Shown: piece after piece, positions 1 to 9,589 of the stretch | Numbering within the stretch: the first letter of the stretch is position 1 | Layout of the letters: each line of letters starts with the position of its first letter | DNA from: Pseudoalteromonas rubra | GTDB taxonomy: Bacteria; Pseudomonadota; Gammaproteobacteria; Enterobacterales; Alteromonadaceae | Assembly (NCBI RefSeq): GCF_001482385.1 | Contig: NZ_CP013611.1 | Location: forward strand, 2,170,001-2,234,000 | Direction: 5' to 3' | DNA length: 64,000 nucleotides | The notes under the pieces: model-generated | What the model was told of the DNA's origin: nothing | Seen by the model: only the letters and a program-made list of their open reading frames with translations | Database searches by the model: none | Position numbers and translations under genes: made by a program

Positions 1-45
1 CAGTGCAAGTTTAATAATATCCCTTTTACTGCTGTGAGAATAAAA

Positions 46-76
46 AATGCCCGCTCACTAAAAGTGAGCGGGCATT
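46..76 (-). terminator. Rho-independent terminator of the DUF3718 gene
   Basis: A perfect 14-bp stem (46-59 with 63-76) has a 3-nt AAA loop. On the minus strand it is followed by a run of five T, then ATTC. It lies about 45 bp beyond the stop codon of the minus-strand gene at 121-495, so it most simply ends that transcript. Confidence 0.8.
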
Positions 77-120
77 TCCAAATACTTCAAGATAATCAGA
101 CGCTAAGTCCGATAGAATTC

Positions 121-495
121 TTACAGACCAGCACGCTTTTTAATGGCTGCGATCAAAGCTGAGCCACCATGGCCGTTGCTCTCAGCCCAAGCGATGTCAG
201 CGCCATCAGATAATGCACTTTTAGGTAAGCTCTTAACGATAAACTCGCCTGCATCTACCGCGTTGTTAGCGATTGCATGGCGTAGCATGTTGTTACCATT
301 ACACTGAACTGAATCATATACGTTACGGATTTTAACCCGTGAGCTCTTTAGCGTACTGCGGATACGTCTTTTGTCGTCAGCCGCAATATATTCACACAAA
401 GACACTGCCAACTGATCGTTTGCTTTGCTCGCAAAACTTACGGTTAATGCCGAAACGCCAAGACTCACACCAATAACTAAAGGAATTACTTTCAT
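121..495 (-). CDS. Small secreted DUF3718 family protein
   Basis: This encodes 124 residues. An N-terminal hydrophobic stretch (about residues 3-24) ends near an Ala-Ser-Lys-Ala-Asn segment and looks like a Sec signal peptide, so the mature protein of about 100 residues should be periplasmic or secreted. The mature part carries two cysteines (C34 and C65) in the pattern typical of DUF3718 (LCEYIAADD, then a CNG followed by a leucine-rich stretch), and the pair could form a disulfide. DUF3718 is a family of unknown function that I associate with Shewanella, Pseudoalteromonas and relatives. I chose the ATG at 493-495 because AGGTGA stands six bases upstream; in-frame GTG and TTG codons just before it lack that spacing. 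The gene appears monocistronic, with its own promoter (539-567) and terminator (46-76). The family assignment is by recognition only, and no function can be read from the sequence. Confidence 0.75.
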   Translation of the reverse strand: MKVIPLVIGVSLGVSALTVSFASKANDQLAVSLCEYIAADDKRRIRSTLKSSRVKIRNVYDSVQCNGNNMLRHAIANNAVDAGEFIVKSLPKSALSDGADIAWAESNGHGGSALIAAIKKRAGL

Positions 496-538
496 CACCA
501 ATCACCTAGTACTTTTTTCGTAAGAACAAACGCTCAAT

Positions 539-567
539 ATTGTATCAACCAATACAATTGTTAGCAA
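539..567 (-). promoter_or_regulatory. Sigma-70 type promoter of the DUF3718 gene
   Basis: On the minus strand, TTGCTA (-35, 562-567) and TACAAT (-10, 539-544) are separated by exactly 17 bases and lie about 45 bp upstream of the ATG at 495. The -10 matches consensus at five of six positions and the -35 at four. Confidence 0.55.
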
Positions 568-572
568 CAAAG

Positions 573-1064
573 TTATATTCCTTTATTTAGAGTTACGAAC
601 TTATAACTATACAAATTTTTCTCATCTGCTTCATATGCTTCGCTTGCAACTTCTTCCCACTCACCGGCCTGAGTGTGGTCAGGAAAGCGCGTGTCGCCAG
701 AAACATCTAAGTCAATGTATGTTAAATAAAGCCGATTACTTAAGGGTAGAAACTGTTCATAAATATTTCCACCTCCAATGATCATAACTTCTTCACATCC
801 GTCAACTAAGGCCAAAGCGTCTTGTGGTGATGAAACCACCTCAATTCCCTCAGCGTTATAATTTGAATTTCGGCTGATCACAATATTTCGCCTGCCAGGA
901 AGAGGGCGACCAATAGACTCGAATGTTTTGCGTCCCATAACTACAGGTTTATTCAAGGTGACGGCTTTAAAATGCTTCAAGTCAGCCGGTAAATGCCAGG
1001 GCATGGCGTTATCATCGCCAATGATACGTCCGTTTGCCATCGCTGCAATCATTGATATTATCAC
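573..1064 (-). CDS. folA: Dihydrofolate reductase
   Basis: This gives 163 residues, the normal length for chromosomal bacterial DHFR. The enzyme reduces 7,8-dihydrofolate to tetrahydrofolate with NADPH in the cytoplasm and is the target of trimethoprim. Visible family signatures are the N-terminal ISMIAAMA strand, the Met20-loop region with MPWHLPADLKHF (the acidic catalytic residue lies in PADL), the VVMGRKTFESIGRPLPGR nucleotide-binding segment and the IIGGGNIYEQFLP cofactor motif. I chose the GTG at 1062-1064: it puts M-I-I-S-M-I-A-A in register with the family N terminus and has GGAG six bases upstream. A longer reading from another GTG at 1076 has no such support. The gene follows obgE in the same direction, but the stem-loop at 1092-1116 separates the two. 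No clear terminator was seen downstream. Confidence 0.95.
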   Translation of the reverse strand: MIISMIAAMANGRIIGDDNAMPWHLPADLKHFKAVTLNKPVVMGRKTFESIGRPLPGRRNIVISRNSNYNAEGIEVVSSPQDALALVDGCEEVMIIGGGNIYEQFLPLSNRLYLTYIDLDVSGDTRFPDHTQAGEWEEVASEAYEADEKNLYSYKFVTLNKGI

Positions 1065-1091
1065 AATGCACTCCACTCATACTTTTATACT

Positions 1092-1116
1092 AAAAAAGGG
1101 CCAGAGGCCCTTTTTT
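1092..1116 (-). terminator. Intrinsic terminator between obgE and folA
   Basis: An 11-bp stem (1092-1102 with 1106-1116) has a 3-nt loop and A/T tracts on both sides, so it could work in either direction. It most simply ends obgE transcription. A second inverted repeat, AACCCGT (1121-1127) with ACGGGTT (1144-1150), lies between it and the obgE stop codon. Confidence 0.8.
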
Positions 1117-1154
1117 TACCAACCCGTTTAGTAAGACGCTAATACGGGTTGCGC

Positions 1155-2324
<1,170 letters not shown>

Positions 2325-2454
2325 TCAGCACCTGCTATTATAGCAAGTTCATAGCGGCTTGATCAGCATGGGCAAATGCCTAACTACCGGTCTGTGGCGC
2401 GTATTTGACAGGAATAAGGTTAAAGCAAAATTCAGGCTCTGCTCTATAAAAACA

Positions 2455-2480
2455 AAAAACCCCGCCTAAGCGGGGTTTTT
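2455..2480 (-). terminator. Intrinsic terminator after rpmA
   Basis: An 11-bp stem with a CCCCGC/GCGGGG core (2455-2465 with 2470-2480) has a CTAA loop and T-rich flanks. It lies about 20 bp beyond the rpmA stop codon. Confidence 0.85.
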
Positions 2481-2498
2481 CAGTATTCTTTTTACCGA

Positions 2499-2756
2499 TT
2501 ACTCAGCAATGATGCTAACGTATTTACGGTTTAAAGGACCTTTCTGCTCAAAAACAACTTTACCGTCTGCTTTTGCGAAGATTGTGTGGTCTTTACCGAT
2601 ACCTGCGTTAGTACCAGCGTGGAACTTAGTACCACGTTGACGAACAATGATGTTACCCGCTAGTACAGATTCACCACCGAAACGCTTAACACCTAAGCGT
2701 TTACTTTCTGAATCGCGACCGTTACGAGTACTACCAGCTGCCTTCTTATGTGCCAT
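2499..2756 (-). CDS. rpmA: 50S ribosomal protein bL27
   Basis: This 85-residue protein has the full bL27 signature: the flexible N terminus begins [16 protein letters not shown] and continues into [24 protein letters not shown]. The N-terminal tail reaches the peptidyl-transferase centre in known ribosomes. There is no N-terminal extension of the kind cleaved in Firmicutes. It lies 17 bp downstream of rplU on the same strand and is presumably cotranscribed from the promoter at 3147-3175. Confidence 0.98.
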   Translation of the reverse strand: MAHKKAAGSTRNGRDSESKRLGVKRFGGESVLAGNIIVRQRGTKFHAGTNAGIGKDHTIFAKADGKVVFEQKGPLNRKYVSIIAE

Positions 2757-2773
2757 CTTTCTGTACCTCTAAA

Positions 2774-3085
2774 TTAAGCGCTAATGCCAGTGATTTTAAC
2801 TTCAGTGAACCACTGACGGTGGCCCATCTGCTTACGAGAATGCTTACGACGTCTAAATTTAACGATCTTAATTTTCTCGCCACGACCGTGAGATACAACT
2901 TCAGCTGTAATCTTACCACCGTTTACGAACGGCGCACCGATCTCGATTTTTTCACCATCAGCTACAAGAAGTACTGAATCAAATTCAATTGATGCACCAG
3001 TCTCAACGTCTAGTTTCTCTAGACGAATTGTTTGACCTTCAGTCACACGGTGCTGTTTACCACCACTTTGGAAAACCGCGTACAT
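2774..3085 (-). CDS. rplU: 50S ribosomal protein bL21
   Basis: This 103-residue protein starts [14 protein letters not shown], the standard bL21 N terminus. The basic [16 protein letters not shown] segment near the C terminus contacts 23S rRNA in known structures. I chose the ATG at 3083-3085 over an upstream in-frame ATG because it matches the family start and is preceded by GGAG with a six-base spacer. It is the first gene of the rplU-rpmA operon, which diverges from ispB, as in many gammaproteobacteria. Confidence 0.98.
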   Translation of the reverse strand: MYAVFQSGGKQHRVTEGQTIRLEKLDVETGASIEFDSVLLVADGEKIEIGAPFVNGGKITAEVVSHGRGEKIKIVKFRRRKHSRKQMGHRQWFTEVKITGISA

Positions 3086-3146
3086 AATTAACTCCGTCTG
3101 TGCGCCCTCAAATCGACGCAACTTAATATTCTTCAATAGGGCGCGA

Positions 3147-3175
3147 AGTTTACGCTAATGTGCCACTTCACGCAA
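3147..3175 (-). promoter_or_regulatory. Sigma-70 promoter of rplU-rpmA
   Basis: On the minus strand, TTGCGT (-35, 3170-3175) and TAAACT (-10, 3147-3152) are separated by 17 bases, about 60 bp upstream of the rplU start. This is the best sigma-70 match in the intergenic region. Confidence 0.65.
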
Positions 3176-3443
3176 GCCCTAGATCGCAAATAAATGAATA
3201 AAAAATAGCTAACTTGAGGGCGTAATAATATTTTCATTTATTCTAACGAATAGGTGTGATAAGCCAAGCTCTTTTTTTGCTTTTCAACACTAGAATTCTG
3301 ATCAGAAACAGCCTTCAAGCGCAAAAAACATACAAAAGCACTGATTTTTTAACCTCTATTACGGCAAGTTATCGAGTCACGGTGAATTTTAATGTACACT
3401 TGCGGCTCGAACATCCCTGAATGAGGCTTTAGCTCGGAGCGTT
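3176..3443. other. Remainder of the rplU/ispB divergent intergenic region
   Basis: This AT-rich stretch must contain the ispB promoter. TAGAAT near 3290 and TTTTAATGT near 3390 could be -10 elements, but neither has a good -35 at the right distance. I see no ORF, RNA gene or repeat in it. Confidence 0.4.
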
Positions 3444-4415
3444 ATGGATATCAAAGCGATCCAGAGATTGATTGAGCAAGACATGCTTGCCGTTAATCGA
3501 CTTATCAGCGACCAAATGCAATCTGACGTCGCACTGGTTAATCAACTTGGCTTATATATAGTCAATAGTGGCGGCAAACGTATCCGCCCCATGCTGGCAC
3601 TTTTAGTAGCTAAAGCATTAGGGTATCAGGGCGACAAGCACATTACACTGGCGACCATCATTGAATTTATCCACACTGCAACCTTGTTGCATGATGATGT
3701 GGTTGACGAGTCAGCTCTTCGCCGTGGTGAACCAACTGCCAATGCTGAATTTGGCAATGCTGCAAGCGTGCTGGTTGGTGACTTTATATACACCCGCTCT
3801 TTCCAGTTGATGGTCGGACTGGAAAATATGGAAGTGATGCAGATCCTCGCTGATGCAACCAATGTGATTGCTGAAGGTGAAGTGTTGCAGCTGATGAACT
3901 GTAATGATCCGGATACAACTGAACAAAGTTACATGCAGGTGATTTACAGTAAAACAGCCAAATTATTCGAAGCGGCAACTATGCTACCAGCTGTTGTATT
4001 GGATCAATCTGCAGCCACCAAAGAAGCTCTTAAACTGTATGGTATGCATTTAGGCACTGCTTTTCAGCTCGTAGACGATGTCCTCGACTACAGCGCCAAT
4101 GCTGAGCAGCTTGGCAAAAATATCGGTGATGACTTAGCCGAAGGTAAGCCAACTCTGCCGTTAATTTATGCAATGCGCCACGGCAGTGAAGCACAAGTTG
4201 CACAGATCCGTGACGCCATTGCCAATGGCAATGGGCTAGATAACCTCACTGAAATTCTGGCCACACTAGAGCAGACAGAAGCGCTGGAGCATACCATGGA
4301 ACGTGCACGAAAAGAGTCGCAAAAGGCCATTGAACAGCTCAATGTACTGGCGGAGTCAGAGCATAAAACGGCTCTGATTTCATTGGCAAAGCTAGCTGTT
4401 GAGCGCAGTTACTAA
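3444..4415 (+). CDS. ispB: Octaprenyl diphosphate synthase
   Basis: This 323-residue all-trans polyprenyl diphosphate synthase extends farnesyl diphosphate with isopentenyl diphosphate to make the quinone side chain. The first aspartate-rich motif is LLHDDVVDES (D84, D85, D88). The second is QLVDDVLDYS (D211, D212, D215). GGKRIRP, which binds substrate diphosphate, lies at 43-49. The ATG at 3444 has GGAG seven bases upstream. The gene diverges from rplU-rpmA, the usual arrangement in this class, and ends in a bidirectional terminator shared with yggX. The octaprenyl chain length follows from family membership and cannot be proved from sequence alone. Confidence 0.95.
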   Translation: MDIKAIQRLIEQDMLAVNRLISDQMQSDVALVNQLGLYIVNSGGKRIRPMLALLVAKALGYQGDKHITLATIIEFIHTATLLHDDVVDESALRRGEPTANAEFGNAASVLVGDFIYTRSFQLMVGLENMEVMQILADATNVIAEGEVLQLMNCNDPDTTEQSYMQVIYSKTAKLFEAATMLPAVVLDQSAATKEALKLYGMHLGTAFQLVDDVLDYSANAEQLGKNIGDDLAEGKPTLPLIYAMRHGSEAQVAQIRDAIANGNGLDNLTEILATLEQTEALEHTMERARKESQKAIEQLNVLAESEHKTALISLAKLAVERSY

Positions 4416-4432
4416 GAAAACAAAAAGACATT

Positions 4433-4458
4433 AAAAAGGCTGCCTGGGCAGCCTTTTT
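4433..4458. terminator. Bidirectional terminator between ispB and yggX
   Basis: A 12-bp stem (4433-4444 with 4447-4458) has an AAAAAGGC/GCCTTTTT exterior, so T tracts follow it on both strands. It sits between convergent ispB and yggX. Confidence 0.85.
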
Positions 4459-4470
4459 TAATCAAGTAGA

Positions 4471-4743
4471 TTACGCGTCTTTTGGACGGTAACCTTCGAT
4501 TTCAACATCTTTACCTTCAAACAAAAAACCGACCATTTGCTCTTCCAGTTGTTGACGATGTTCAGGATCCATCATATTCAAGTGCTTTTCGTTGATCAGC
4601 ATAGTCTGTTTATGCTGCCACTGCTGCCACGCTTCTTTACTGATGTTGTTAAAGATGCGTTCGCCAACTTCTCCCGGATAAAGTTGAAAATCTAACCCTG
4701 GAGCTTCTTTTTGTAACTTTTGACAAAATACGGTACGTGCCAT
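4471..4743 (-). CDS. yggX: Probable Fe(2+)-trafficking protein YggX
   Basis: This 90-residue protein starts [20 protein letters not shown], the conserved YggX N terminus with its single functional cysteine at residue 7. The remainder ([20 protein letters not shown], then the [15 protein letters not shown] helix) is typical. In enterobacteria YggX protects Fe-S clusters from oxidative damage and helps iron trafficking. It follows mutY, which encodes an Fe-S enzyme, by 34 bp on the same strand; this mutY-yggX order is widely conserved and suggests cotranscription. Confidence 0.95.
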   Translation of the reverse strand: MARTVFCQKLQKEAPGLDFQLYPGEVGERIFNNISKEAWQQWQHKQTMLINEKHLNMMDPEHRQQLEEQMVGFLFEGKDVEIEGYRPKDA

Positions 4744-4777
4744 CTCTTTACCCTTTATACATTTGTTGTCGCTAAGT

Positions 4778-5836
4778 TTACCCCATTGCCTTTAAGACTT
4801 TAACCAACTTTTTAGTCGGTGCTGCTAAACCCACTTCAGCAGGCTGTGCCAGCTCGTACCACAAGAGTGGATTATCGTGAACACAATCAGGCGTCGCATC
4901 TAATTTGACAACCACAGGCGTAATAGTCAGTTCAAAATGCGTAAATATATGCACGAACGGCGACAACGTTTGCTGGCTACCCGATAGCCCTTGTTGCGCC
5001 AAAAAAGTATCCAGCTCTGTCAATTCACTGAACTCAAAAAAACCGAACAAGCCACCCCAAATACCGCTACTTGGACGCTTTTCCATGAGTACTTTGTCAT
5101 CAGCTCGCACTATCAGGTGATAAGCCGCTTTCTTCGGCTTAGCTTTTTTCGGCTTTGAATTAGGAAACTCTTTCACTCTGCCCTGTTGATGCGCCTGACA
5201 ACGACTGACTAAAGGACAAGCCTCACAGTCAAAGTTACTACGACTACACAGACTTGCCCCTAAATCCATCATCGCCTGATTGTATTCTGAAACACGATCT
5301 TTTGGTGTCAGCGCATCGGTCAGCGCCCATAAATGGTTTTCGACCTTTTTGACGCCATACCAACCTTCCACCATAAAAAAACGTGCCAGTACACGTTTCA
5401 CGTTACCATCCAGAATCGGGTGTGCCTGACCCAAAGACAAAGAGAGTACAGCCCCGGCCGTTGAACGGCCAATTCCCGGTAAGGCCATTACGGCTTCTAA
5501 TGTTTGCGGAAATTTGCCCTGATATTCATCACGAACTATTTTGGCCGTTTTATGTAAGTTGCGCGCTCGTGCGTAATACCCAAGTCCCGTCCAGTGATGT
5601 AGCACCTCATCTTCCGGCGCATCGGCCAGATCTATAATGGTTGGGAAACGCGCCATAAAACGCTCGAAATATGGGATCACGGTAACCACCTGAGTTTGCT
5701 GTAACATCACCTCAGATACCCAGACCTTATACGGGGACTTCTCAAGCTGCCAGGGCAAGGTTTTACGCCCATATAACTGGTACCAATCGACAACCTGTTT
5801 GGCAAACCATTGGGCCTGCTCATTATTTACTGTCAT
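4778..5836 (-). CDS. mutY: Adenine DNA glycosylase MutY
   Basis: This 352-residue base-excision repair enzyme removes adenine mispaired with 8-oxoguanine or guanine. The catalytic glutamate is E42 in [12 protein letters not shown]. The helix-hairpin-helix is [15 protein letters not shown] (about 118-132) and the catalytic aspartate is D143 in [14 protein letters not shown]. The [4Fe-4S] cluster is bound by C197, C204, C207 and C213 (C-x6-C-x2-C-x5-C). A basic linker ([10 protein letters not shown]) leads to the C-terminal NUDIX-like 8-oxoG recognition domain. The gene diverges from trmB and precedes yggX, matching the E. coli order trmB-mutY-yggX. Confidence 0.97.
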   Translation of the reverse strand: MTVNNEQAQWFAKQVVDWYQLYGRKTLPWQLEKSPYKVWVSEVMLQQTQVVTVIPYFERFMARFPTIIDLADAPEDEVLHHWTGLGYYARARNLHKTAKIVRDEYQGKFPQTLEAVMALPGIGRSTAGAVLSLSLGQAHPILDGNVKRVLARFFMVEGWYGVKKVENHLWALTDALTPKDRVSEYNQAMMDLGASLCSRSNFDCEACPLVSRCQAHQQGRVKEFPNSKPKKAKPKKAAYHLIVRADDKVLMEKRPSSGIWGGLFGFFEFSELTELDTFLAQQGLSGSQQTLSPFVHIFTHFELTITPVVVKLDATPDCVHDNPLLWYELAQPAEVGLAAPTKKLVKVLKAMG

Positions 5837-5904
5837 TGCTAGACTCTGCTTTTACTTGCTAATACACGCGCCAGTGTATGAAGCTTTTTTCAAAGGTCAA
5901 GCTC

Positions 5905-5933
5905 TTGTACTTGGCGCTGTGAATAGCGATAAT
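5905..5933 (+). promoter_or_regulatory. Candidate promoter of trmB
   Basis: TTGTAC (5905-5910), a 17-base spacer and GATAAT (5928-5933) place a start site near 5940, just before the trmB start codon. This supports a start at 5958 or 5967 rather than a longer reading from 5799. Confidence 0.5.
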
Positions 5934-5966
5934 GTGCGCCCATTTTTTACACCGAAGATGAAGACC

Positions 5967-6692
5967 ATGAACGAATCGAGTAAAACCGCTCTGGAACAAG
6001 CCGAACAGGAAGGCAAATACATTCGCAAAGTACGCAGCTTTGTAAAACGCGAAGGCCGCCTGACCAAAGGGCAAGCTGCCGCCATTGAAAAATGTTGGGC
6101 AACGATGGGCCTGGAGCACGCTCAGGGTCGCCTGGACTTTACCGAGGTGTTTGGTAACGACAATGATGTCGTCGTTGAGATTGGCTTTGGTATGGGTAAA
6201 TCGCTGGTCGAAATGGCTAAAAATGCGCCTGAACAAAACTTTATTGGTATTGAAGTACATCGCCCGGGTGTTGGTGCCTGCCTAATGGAAGCAGATGAAC
6301 AAGGTGTCACTAACTTGCGCGTATTCGAGCACGATGCCGTTGAAGTACTGGCAGATTGCATCCCGGACGCCAGCCTGGCCAAGCTGCAACTATTCTTCCC
6401 GGACCCATGGCATAAAAAGCGTCACCATAAACGTCGCATCGTGCAGGCCGAGTTTGTCGAGAAGTTGCGCACTAAACTACGTATTGGTGGTGTATTCCAC
6501 ATGGCAACCGACTGGGAAAACTATGCAGAGCACATGCTCGAAGTCATGCAGGCCGCACCTGGATTTGCAAACCAGTCTGACAACAATGATTATGTACCAC
6601 GTCCAGACTTCCGCCCACTGACTAAGTTTGAACAGCGCGGTCACCGCCTCGGTCATGGCGTTTGGGATCTGATGTTCGAACGTACAGCCTGA
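5967..6692 (+). CDS. trmB: tRNA (guanine-N7-)-methyltransferase TrmB
   Basis: This 241-residue enzyme methylates G46 of tRNA to m7G using S-adenosylmethionine. The SAM-binding loop is [13 protein letters not shown] (about 68-80), and the tRNA-binding motif [14 protein letters not shown] lies at about 144-157. The early segment [16 protein letters not shown] aligns with the family. An ATG at 5958 is also possible. The open frame upstream to 5799 reads through the mutY start and the predicted promoter and is rejected. The gene diverges from mutY and is followed after 49 bp by rsmC, with a weak stem-loop between them. Confidence 0.95.
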   Translation: MNESSKTALEQAEQEGKYIRKVRSFVKREGRLTKGQAAAIEKCWATMGLEHAQGRLDFTEVFGNDNDVVVEIGFGMGKSLVEMAKNAPEQNFIGIEVHRPGVGACLMEADEQGVTNLRVFEHDAVEVLADCIPDASLAKLQLFFPDPWHKKRHHKRRIVQAEFVEKLRTKLRIGGVFHMATDWENYAEHMLEVMQAAPGFANQSDNNDYVPRPDFRPLTKFEQRGHRLGHGVWDLMFERTA

Positions 6693-6707
6693 TCTGTCAC
6701 TGCTTTT

Positions 6708-6730
6708 CGGGGCAACCAGCCCCGCCTTTT
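6708..6730 (+). terminator. Weak stem-loop between trmB and rsmC
   Basis: CGGGGC (6708-6713) pairs with GCCCCG (6719-6724) across a five-base loop and is followed by CCTTTT. It may partly terminate or attenuate transcription entering rsmC. Confidence 0.45.
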
Positions 6731-6741
6731 CTGGATCTCAG

Positions 6742-7779
6742 ATGCAAAAATTAACCAACCCCAGTTTATTACTGCTGCGCAATGAAGAAGAACTGACAGG
6801 CCAGCAAATTTTGGTCATCAATCACCAACGTGATGGCTTTTTGTCAGAACTAAAGCAATTGAATCCGCAGGCAAGTATTAGCGCATTCAGTTATGACTTT
6901 GCCGCTCATCAGGTTGCCGAAAAGGTAACTAATATCACCAGTTATGTGTCACATAGCCTGCCCGCACTCGACAATATTGACCTGGTCATTTATTACTATC
7001 CGAAATCTAAACCAGAAGCACAGATGATGTTCGACAATATTCGTGCATTGTGCTCTGAGCAAACTCGCTTACTGGTAGTTGGAGAAAACAAAGGCGGCGT
7101 TAAATCTGCAGAAAAACAACTGCAAGATAACTGTGAGGCGCATTACAAACTGGACAGCGCTAAACATTGTATTTTATATGAGTTTGCCCAACTGCAGCCT
7201 TTGGCACACTTTGACATTGCCAGCTATCAGCAAACATTTAGCATTAACGTCGCCGGGCAGCAGTTTGATGCTGTCAGTGTTCCTGGCGTGTTCAATCATG
7301 GCAAGCTGGATGTCGGTACTAAGTTACTGCTGGAGCATCTTGAGCTACCCGCCAAGGGATGCATGCTCGACTTTGGATGTGGTGCCGGGGTCATCGCGAC
7401 GTTTGTGCTTAACCAGTCACCCAAAGTGCGCTTCAGCTGCCTGGATGTAAATGCGCTCGCCTTGTATGCCTGTGAACAAACCTTACATTTAAATGGTCAT
7501 AAAGCTGAACTGGTGCTCAGCGATGGCCTAAGGCAATTGAAAGGTCGTTTTGATGCCATTATCAGTAACCCCCCTTTTCATACTGGTCTTAAAACTGACT
7601 ATGACATTGCCGAAGCGTTTATCAAAGGTGTGGCCGAACACATGGGTAAAGGGTCACAACTACACATTGTTGCAAATAGCTTTCTAAAGTACCCCCCACT
7701 CATTGAAGCACGCTTTGGACAATGCGATACACTGGCCAAAAATACCAAATTTGCCGTCTATCGGGCCTGTAAAAATTGA
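6742..7779 (+). CDS. rsmC: 16S rRNA (guanine(1207)-N2)-methyltransferase RsmC
   Basis: This 345-residue protein has the two-lobed RsmC architecture. The N-terminal half (about 1-180) is a degenerate methyltransferase-like domain, and the C-terminal half is the active domain. The active domain contains the SAM-binding motif LDFGCGAGVIATF (about 210-222) and the catalytic NPPFH motif typical of N2-guanine methyltransferases. RsmC modifies G1207 of 16S rRNA in assembled 30S subunits. The start codon at 6742 has only a weak Shine-Dalgarno (TGGATCTC), so translation may be modest. It follows trmB, another RNA methyltransferase, and could be partly cotranscribed with it. Confidence 0.93.
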   Translation: MQKLTNPSLLLLRNEEELTGQQILVINHQRDGFLSELKQLNPQASISAFSYDFAAHQVAEKVTNITSYVSHSLPALDNIDLVIYYYPKSKPEAQMMFDNIRALCSEQTRLLVVGENKGGVKSAEKQLQDNCEAHYKLDSAKHCILYEFAQLQPLAHFDIASYQQTFSINVAGQQFDAVSVPGVFNHGKLDVGTKLLLEHLELPAKGCMLDFGCGAGVIATFVLNQSPKVRFSCLDVNALALYACEQTLHLNGHKAELVLSDGLRQLKGRFDAIISNPPFHTGLKTDYDIAEAFIKGVAEHMGKGSQLHIVANSFLKYPPLIEARFGQCDTLAKNTKFAVYRACKN

Positions 7780-7910
7780 GTGTCAGCCAGTCCAACATTC
7801 CGTTGAACTGGCTATATTTACATTGTTGCACCAGCCTGCATCGACTGTTAAATCTTTGCCAGCCAGCAAAGTGCTGAATCGTTTCGTAAAATGTGAGCTT
7901 TTTTGTGTTC

Positions 7911-7916
7911 TATACT
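7911..7916 (+). promoter_or_regulatory. Candidate -10 element of the sensor kinase gene
   Basis: TATACT lies about 50 bp before the ATG at 7967, in the 187-bp gap after rsmC. No convincing -35 is visible, so this is only a pointer to the likely promoter of the kinase/YfiR-like pair. Confidence 0.35.
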
Positions 7917-7966
7917 GCTAAACTAAAGTGAGTGAATAGCTGGCAAGCGGGATTTGTGGTCTCCCA

Positions 7967-9589
7967 ATGGGTAAATACGCAACCAAAACAAGTATAAGAA
8001 AAGTGCTGATCAGTGCCGTCATGCTAGTAACGGCGCTGTCTTTGTCCCTGTCTATCTCAATTTCAACCTATCTCGACGTTAAAAAGCAAAAGCAGTTGAT
8101 CATTAATAAGTTGGAAATGATAGCCGAGATCATTGCATTTAACGCTCAGGTAACGCTGATTTTTGACGACAGAAAAACGGAAGAAAAGCGACTCAAATCA
8201 TTTGATAAAGTCGACCTGGTGAAAAACATTCACATCTATGCCATTGATGATGTCACTAATCGGCCCGTCTTTTTCACCAGCTACAATGCCAGTAAAACAC
8301 CGCCCGTGCCGCTCAAGGTCAATCAGATCGAGGAACTCCGAACACCAAAAATTTCCGAAGACTATATCGAGCTGATCTTGCCTGTTGAGTATGAAGGTAA
8401 CATAGAAGGATACGTATACCTGCGTGGCGGGCTTGAACATCTGGCCGAATATATCAACCGCAAAATACTGGTAGATATCGCTCTGACCCTGTTTGTACTA
8501 GTGCTGGTGATGTTTGTCGCCCGCGGGATCCAAAAACGAATAGCCAGCCCAATAGAGTCGCTGTCAGTGCTACTACAGGATGTTTCGAAGAATCACAACT
8601 ATGCCACCCGGGCGGAAAAAAGCGACATAGAAGAAATTAATATCCTCGCTAACAACCTCAATATCATGCTGACCCGGACGCAAAATCAACTTGAGCGCCA
8701 TCAGGCAGATAAGCTAGAAATAAAACAGCTCAACCAGAGCCTGGAAGAAAAAGTCAATCAGCGTACCATCGCACTCAGAGAAGCGAATCAGGAACTACTC
8801 AATACGCTCGAACGTATGCATCAGTATCAGAACCAGATAGTTGAAAATGAAAAGATGGCATCACTGGGTCAAATGGTTGCAGGCGTAGCGCACGAAGTTA
8901 ATACGCCTATTGGCCTAGGTGTCACCGGATCGACATTATTACGCGATAAACTCAGCGATATTGAAGTCGCATTCCAGCAAAAAACGCTCACTTCAAAGCA
9001 ACTGGAACGATTTATCAAAGAAGGGATTGAAAATCTGGATCTCATTTATCGTAACCTCAATCGGGCTGCAGATTTGATCTCCAGTTTTAAGAAGGTCGCC
9101 GTCAGTCAGGACATAGAGATAAATTCAGACGTCAATATTACTAAACTACTCAATGCTGTAATGGGCGCAATGCGCACCGAATTGGAGATCAAAGCGCCTC
9201 AAATTCATCTGGACTGTCCTGAAGAACTCACCATCAGAAGTAAGTCAGGCTTGCTGCAACAAGTGTTTGAGCAATTGTTCTCAAACTCCCTGTTGCACGG
9301 ATTTACAAGCGATGAAAATAACGAAATTGCTATAAAAGTGAACAGAGAAGACCAGCAATTAACGATTGTATACAGTGACAATGGTATCGGCGTGCCAAAT
9401 GCCATCAAAAAGCGCATATTTGATCCATTTGTTACCACTCGCCGCGGAGAAGGTGGAAGTGGCCTGGGTATGCATTTGGTGTATAACCTGGTCACTCAGG
9501 CGCTGGGTGGGAGCATCACACTACAAGAAGACTATAAATCAGGTACTCAATTTGTGATCAGCTTGCCTCTGAAAGGAGGTACACAGTGA
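7967..9589 (+). CDS. Membrane sensor histidine kinase (CHASE8-like sensor, HAMP)
   Basis: This encodes 540 residues. A first membrane helix (about 13-35) and a second (about 167-186) enclose a periplasmic or extracytoplasmic domain of about 130 residues. That domain contains an AFNAQVTLIFDDRKTEEKRL segment that resembles CHASE8-type sensors; the domain name is a recognition call. A HAMP-like linker (about 187-240) and a coiled coil (about 240-298) follow. The dimerisation/phosphoacceptor box is LGQMVAGVAHEVNTPIG (H309), and the ATPase domain has an N box (N440), DNGIG (471-475) and GGSGLGMHL (496-504). No receiver domain is attached, so a separate response regulator must be the partner. The GTG of the next gene overlaps its stop codon, so the YfiR-like protein is translationally coupled and probably acts with the sensor domain. 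The gene arcA lies 107 bp beyond that gene, but ArcA has its own promoter and an identified kinase, so it is not the obvious partner. Confidence 0.88.
   Translation: MGKYATKTSIRKVLISAVMLVTALSLSLSISISTYLDVKKQKQLIINKLEMIAEIIAFNAQVTLIFDDRKTEEKRLKSFDKVDLVKNIHIYAIDDVTNRPVFFTSYNASKTPPVPLKVNQIEELRTPKISEDYIELILPVEYEGNIEGYVYLRGGLEHLAEYINRKILVDIALTLFVLVLVMFVARGIQKRIASPIESLSVLLQDVSKNHNYATRAEKSDIEEINILANNLNIMLTRTQNQLERHQADKLEIKQLNQSLEEKVNQRTIALREANQELLNTLERMHQYQNQIVENEKMASLGQMVAGVAHEVNTPIGLGVTGSTLLRDKLSDIEVAFQQKTLTSKQLERFIKEGIENLDLIYRNLNRAADLISSFKKVAVSQDIEINSDVNITKLLNAVMGAMRTELEIKAPQIHLDCPEELTIRSKSGLLQQVFEQLFSNSLLHGFTSDENNEIAIKVNREDQQLTIVYSDNGIGVPNAIKKRIFDPFVTTRRGEGGSGLGMHLVYNLVTQALGGSITLQEDYKSGTQFVISLPLKGGTQ

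Noticed and set aside
5799..5966. N-terminal extension of trmB
   Set aside because: It covers the mutY start and the predicted trmB promoter, has no homology and would add 56 residues absent from the family.
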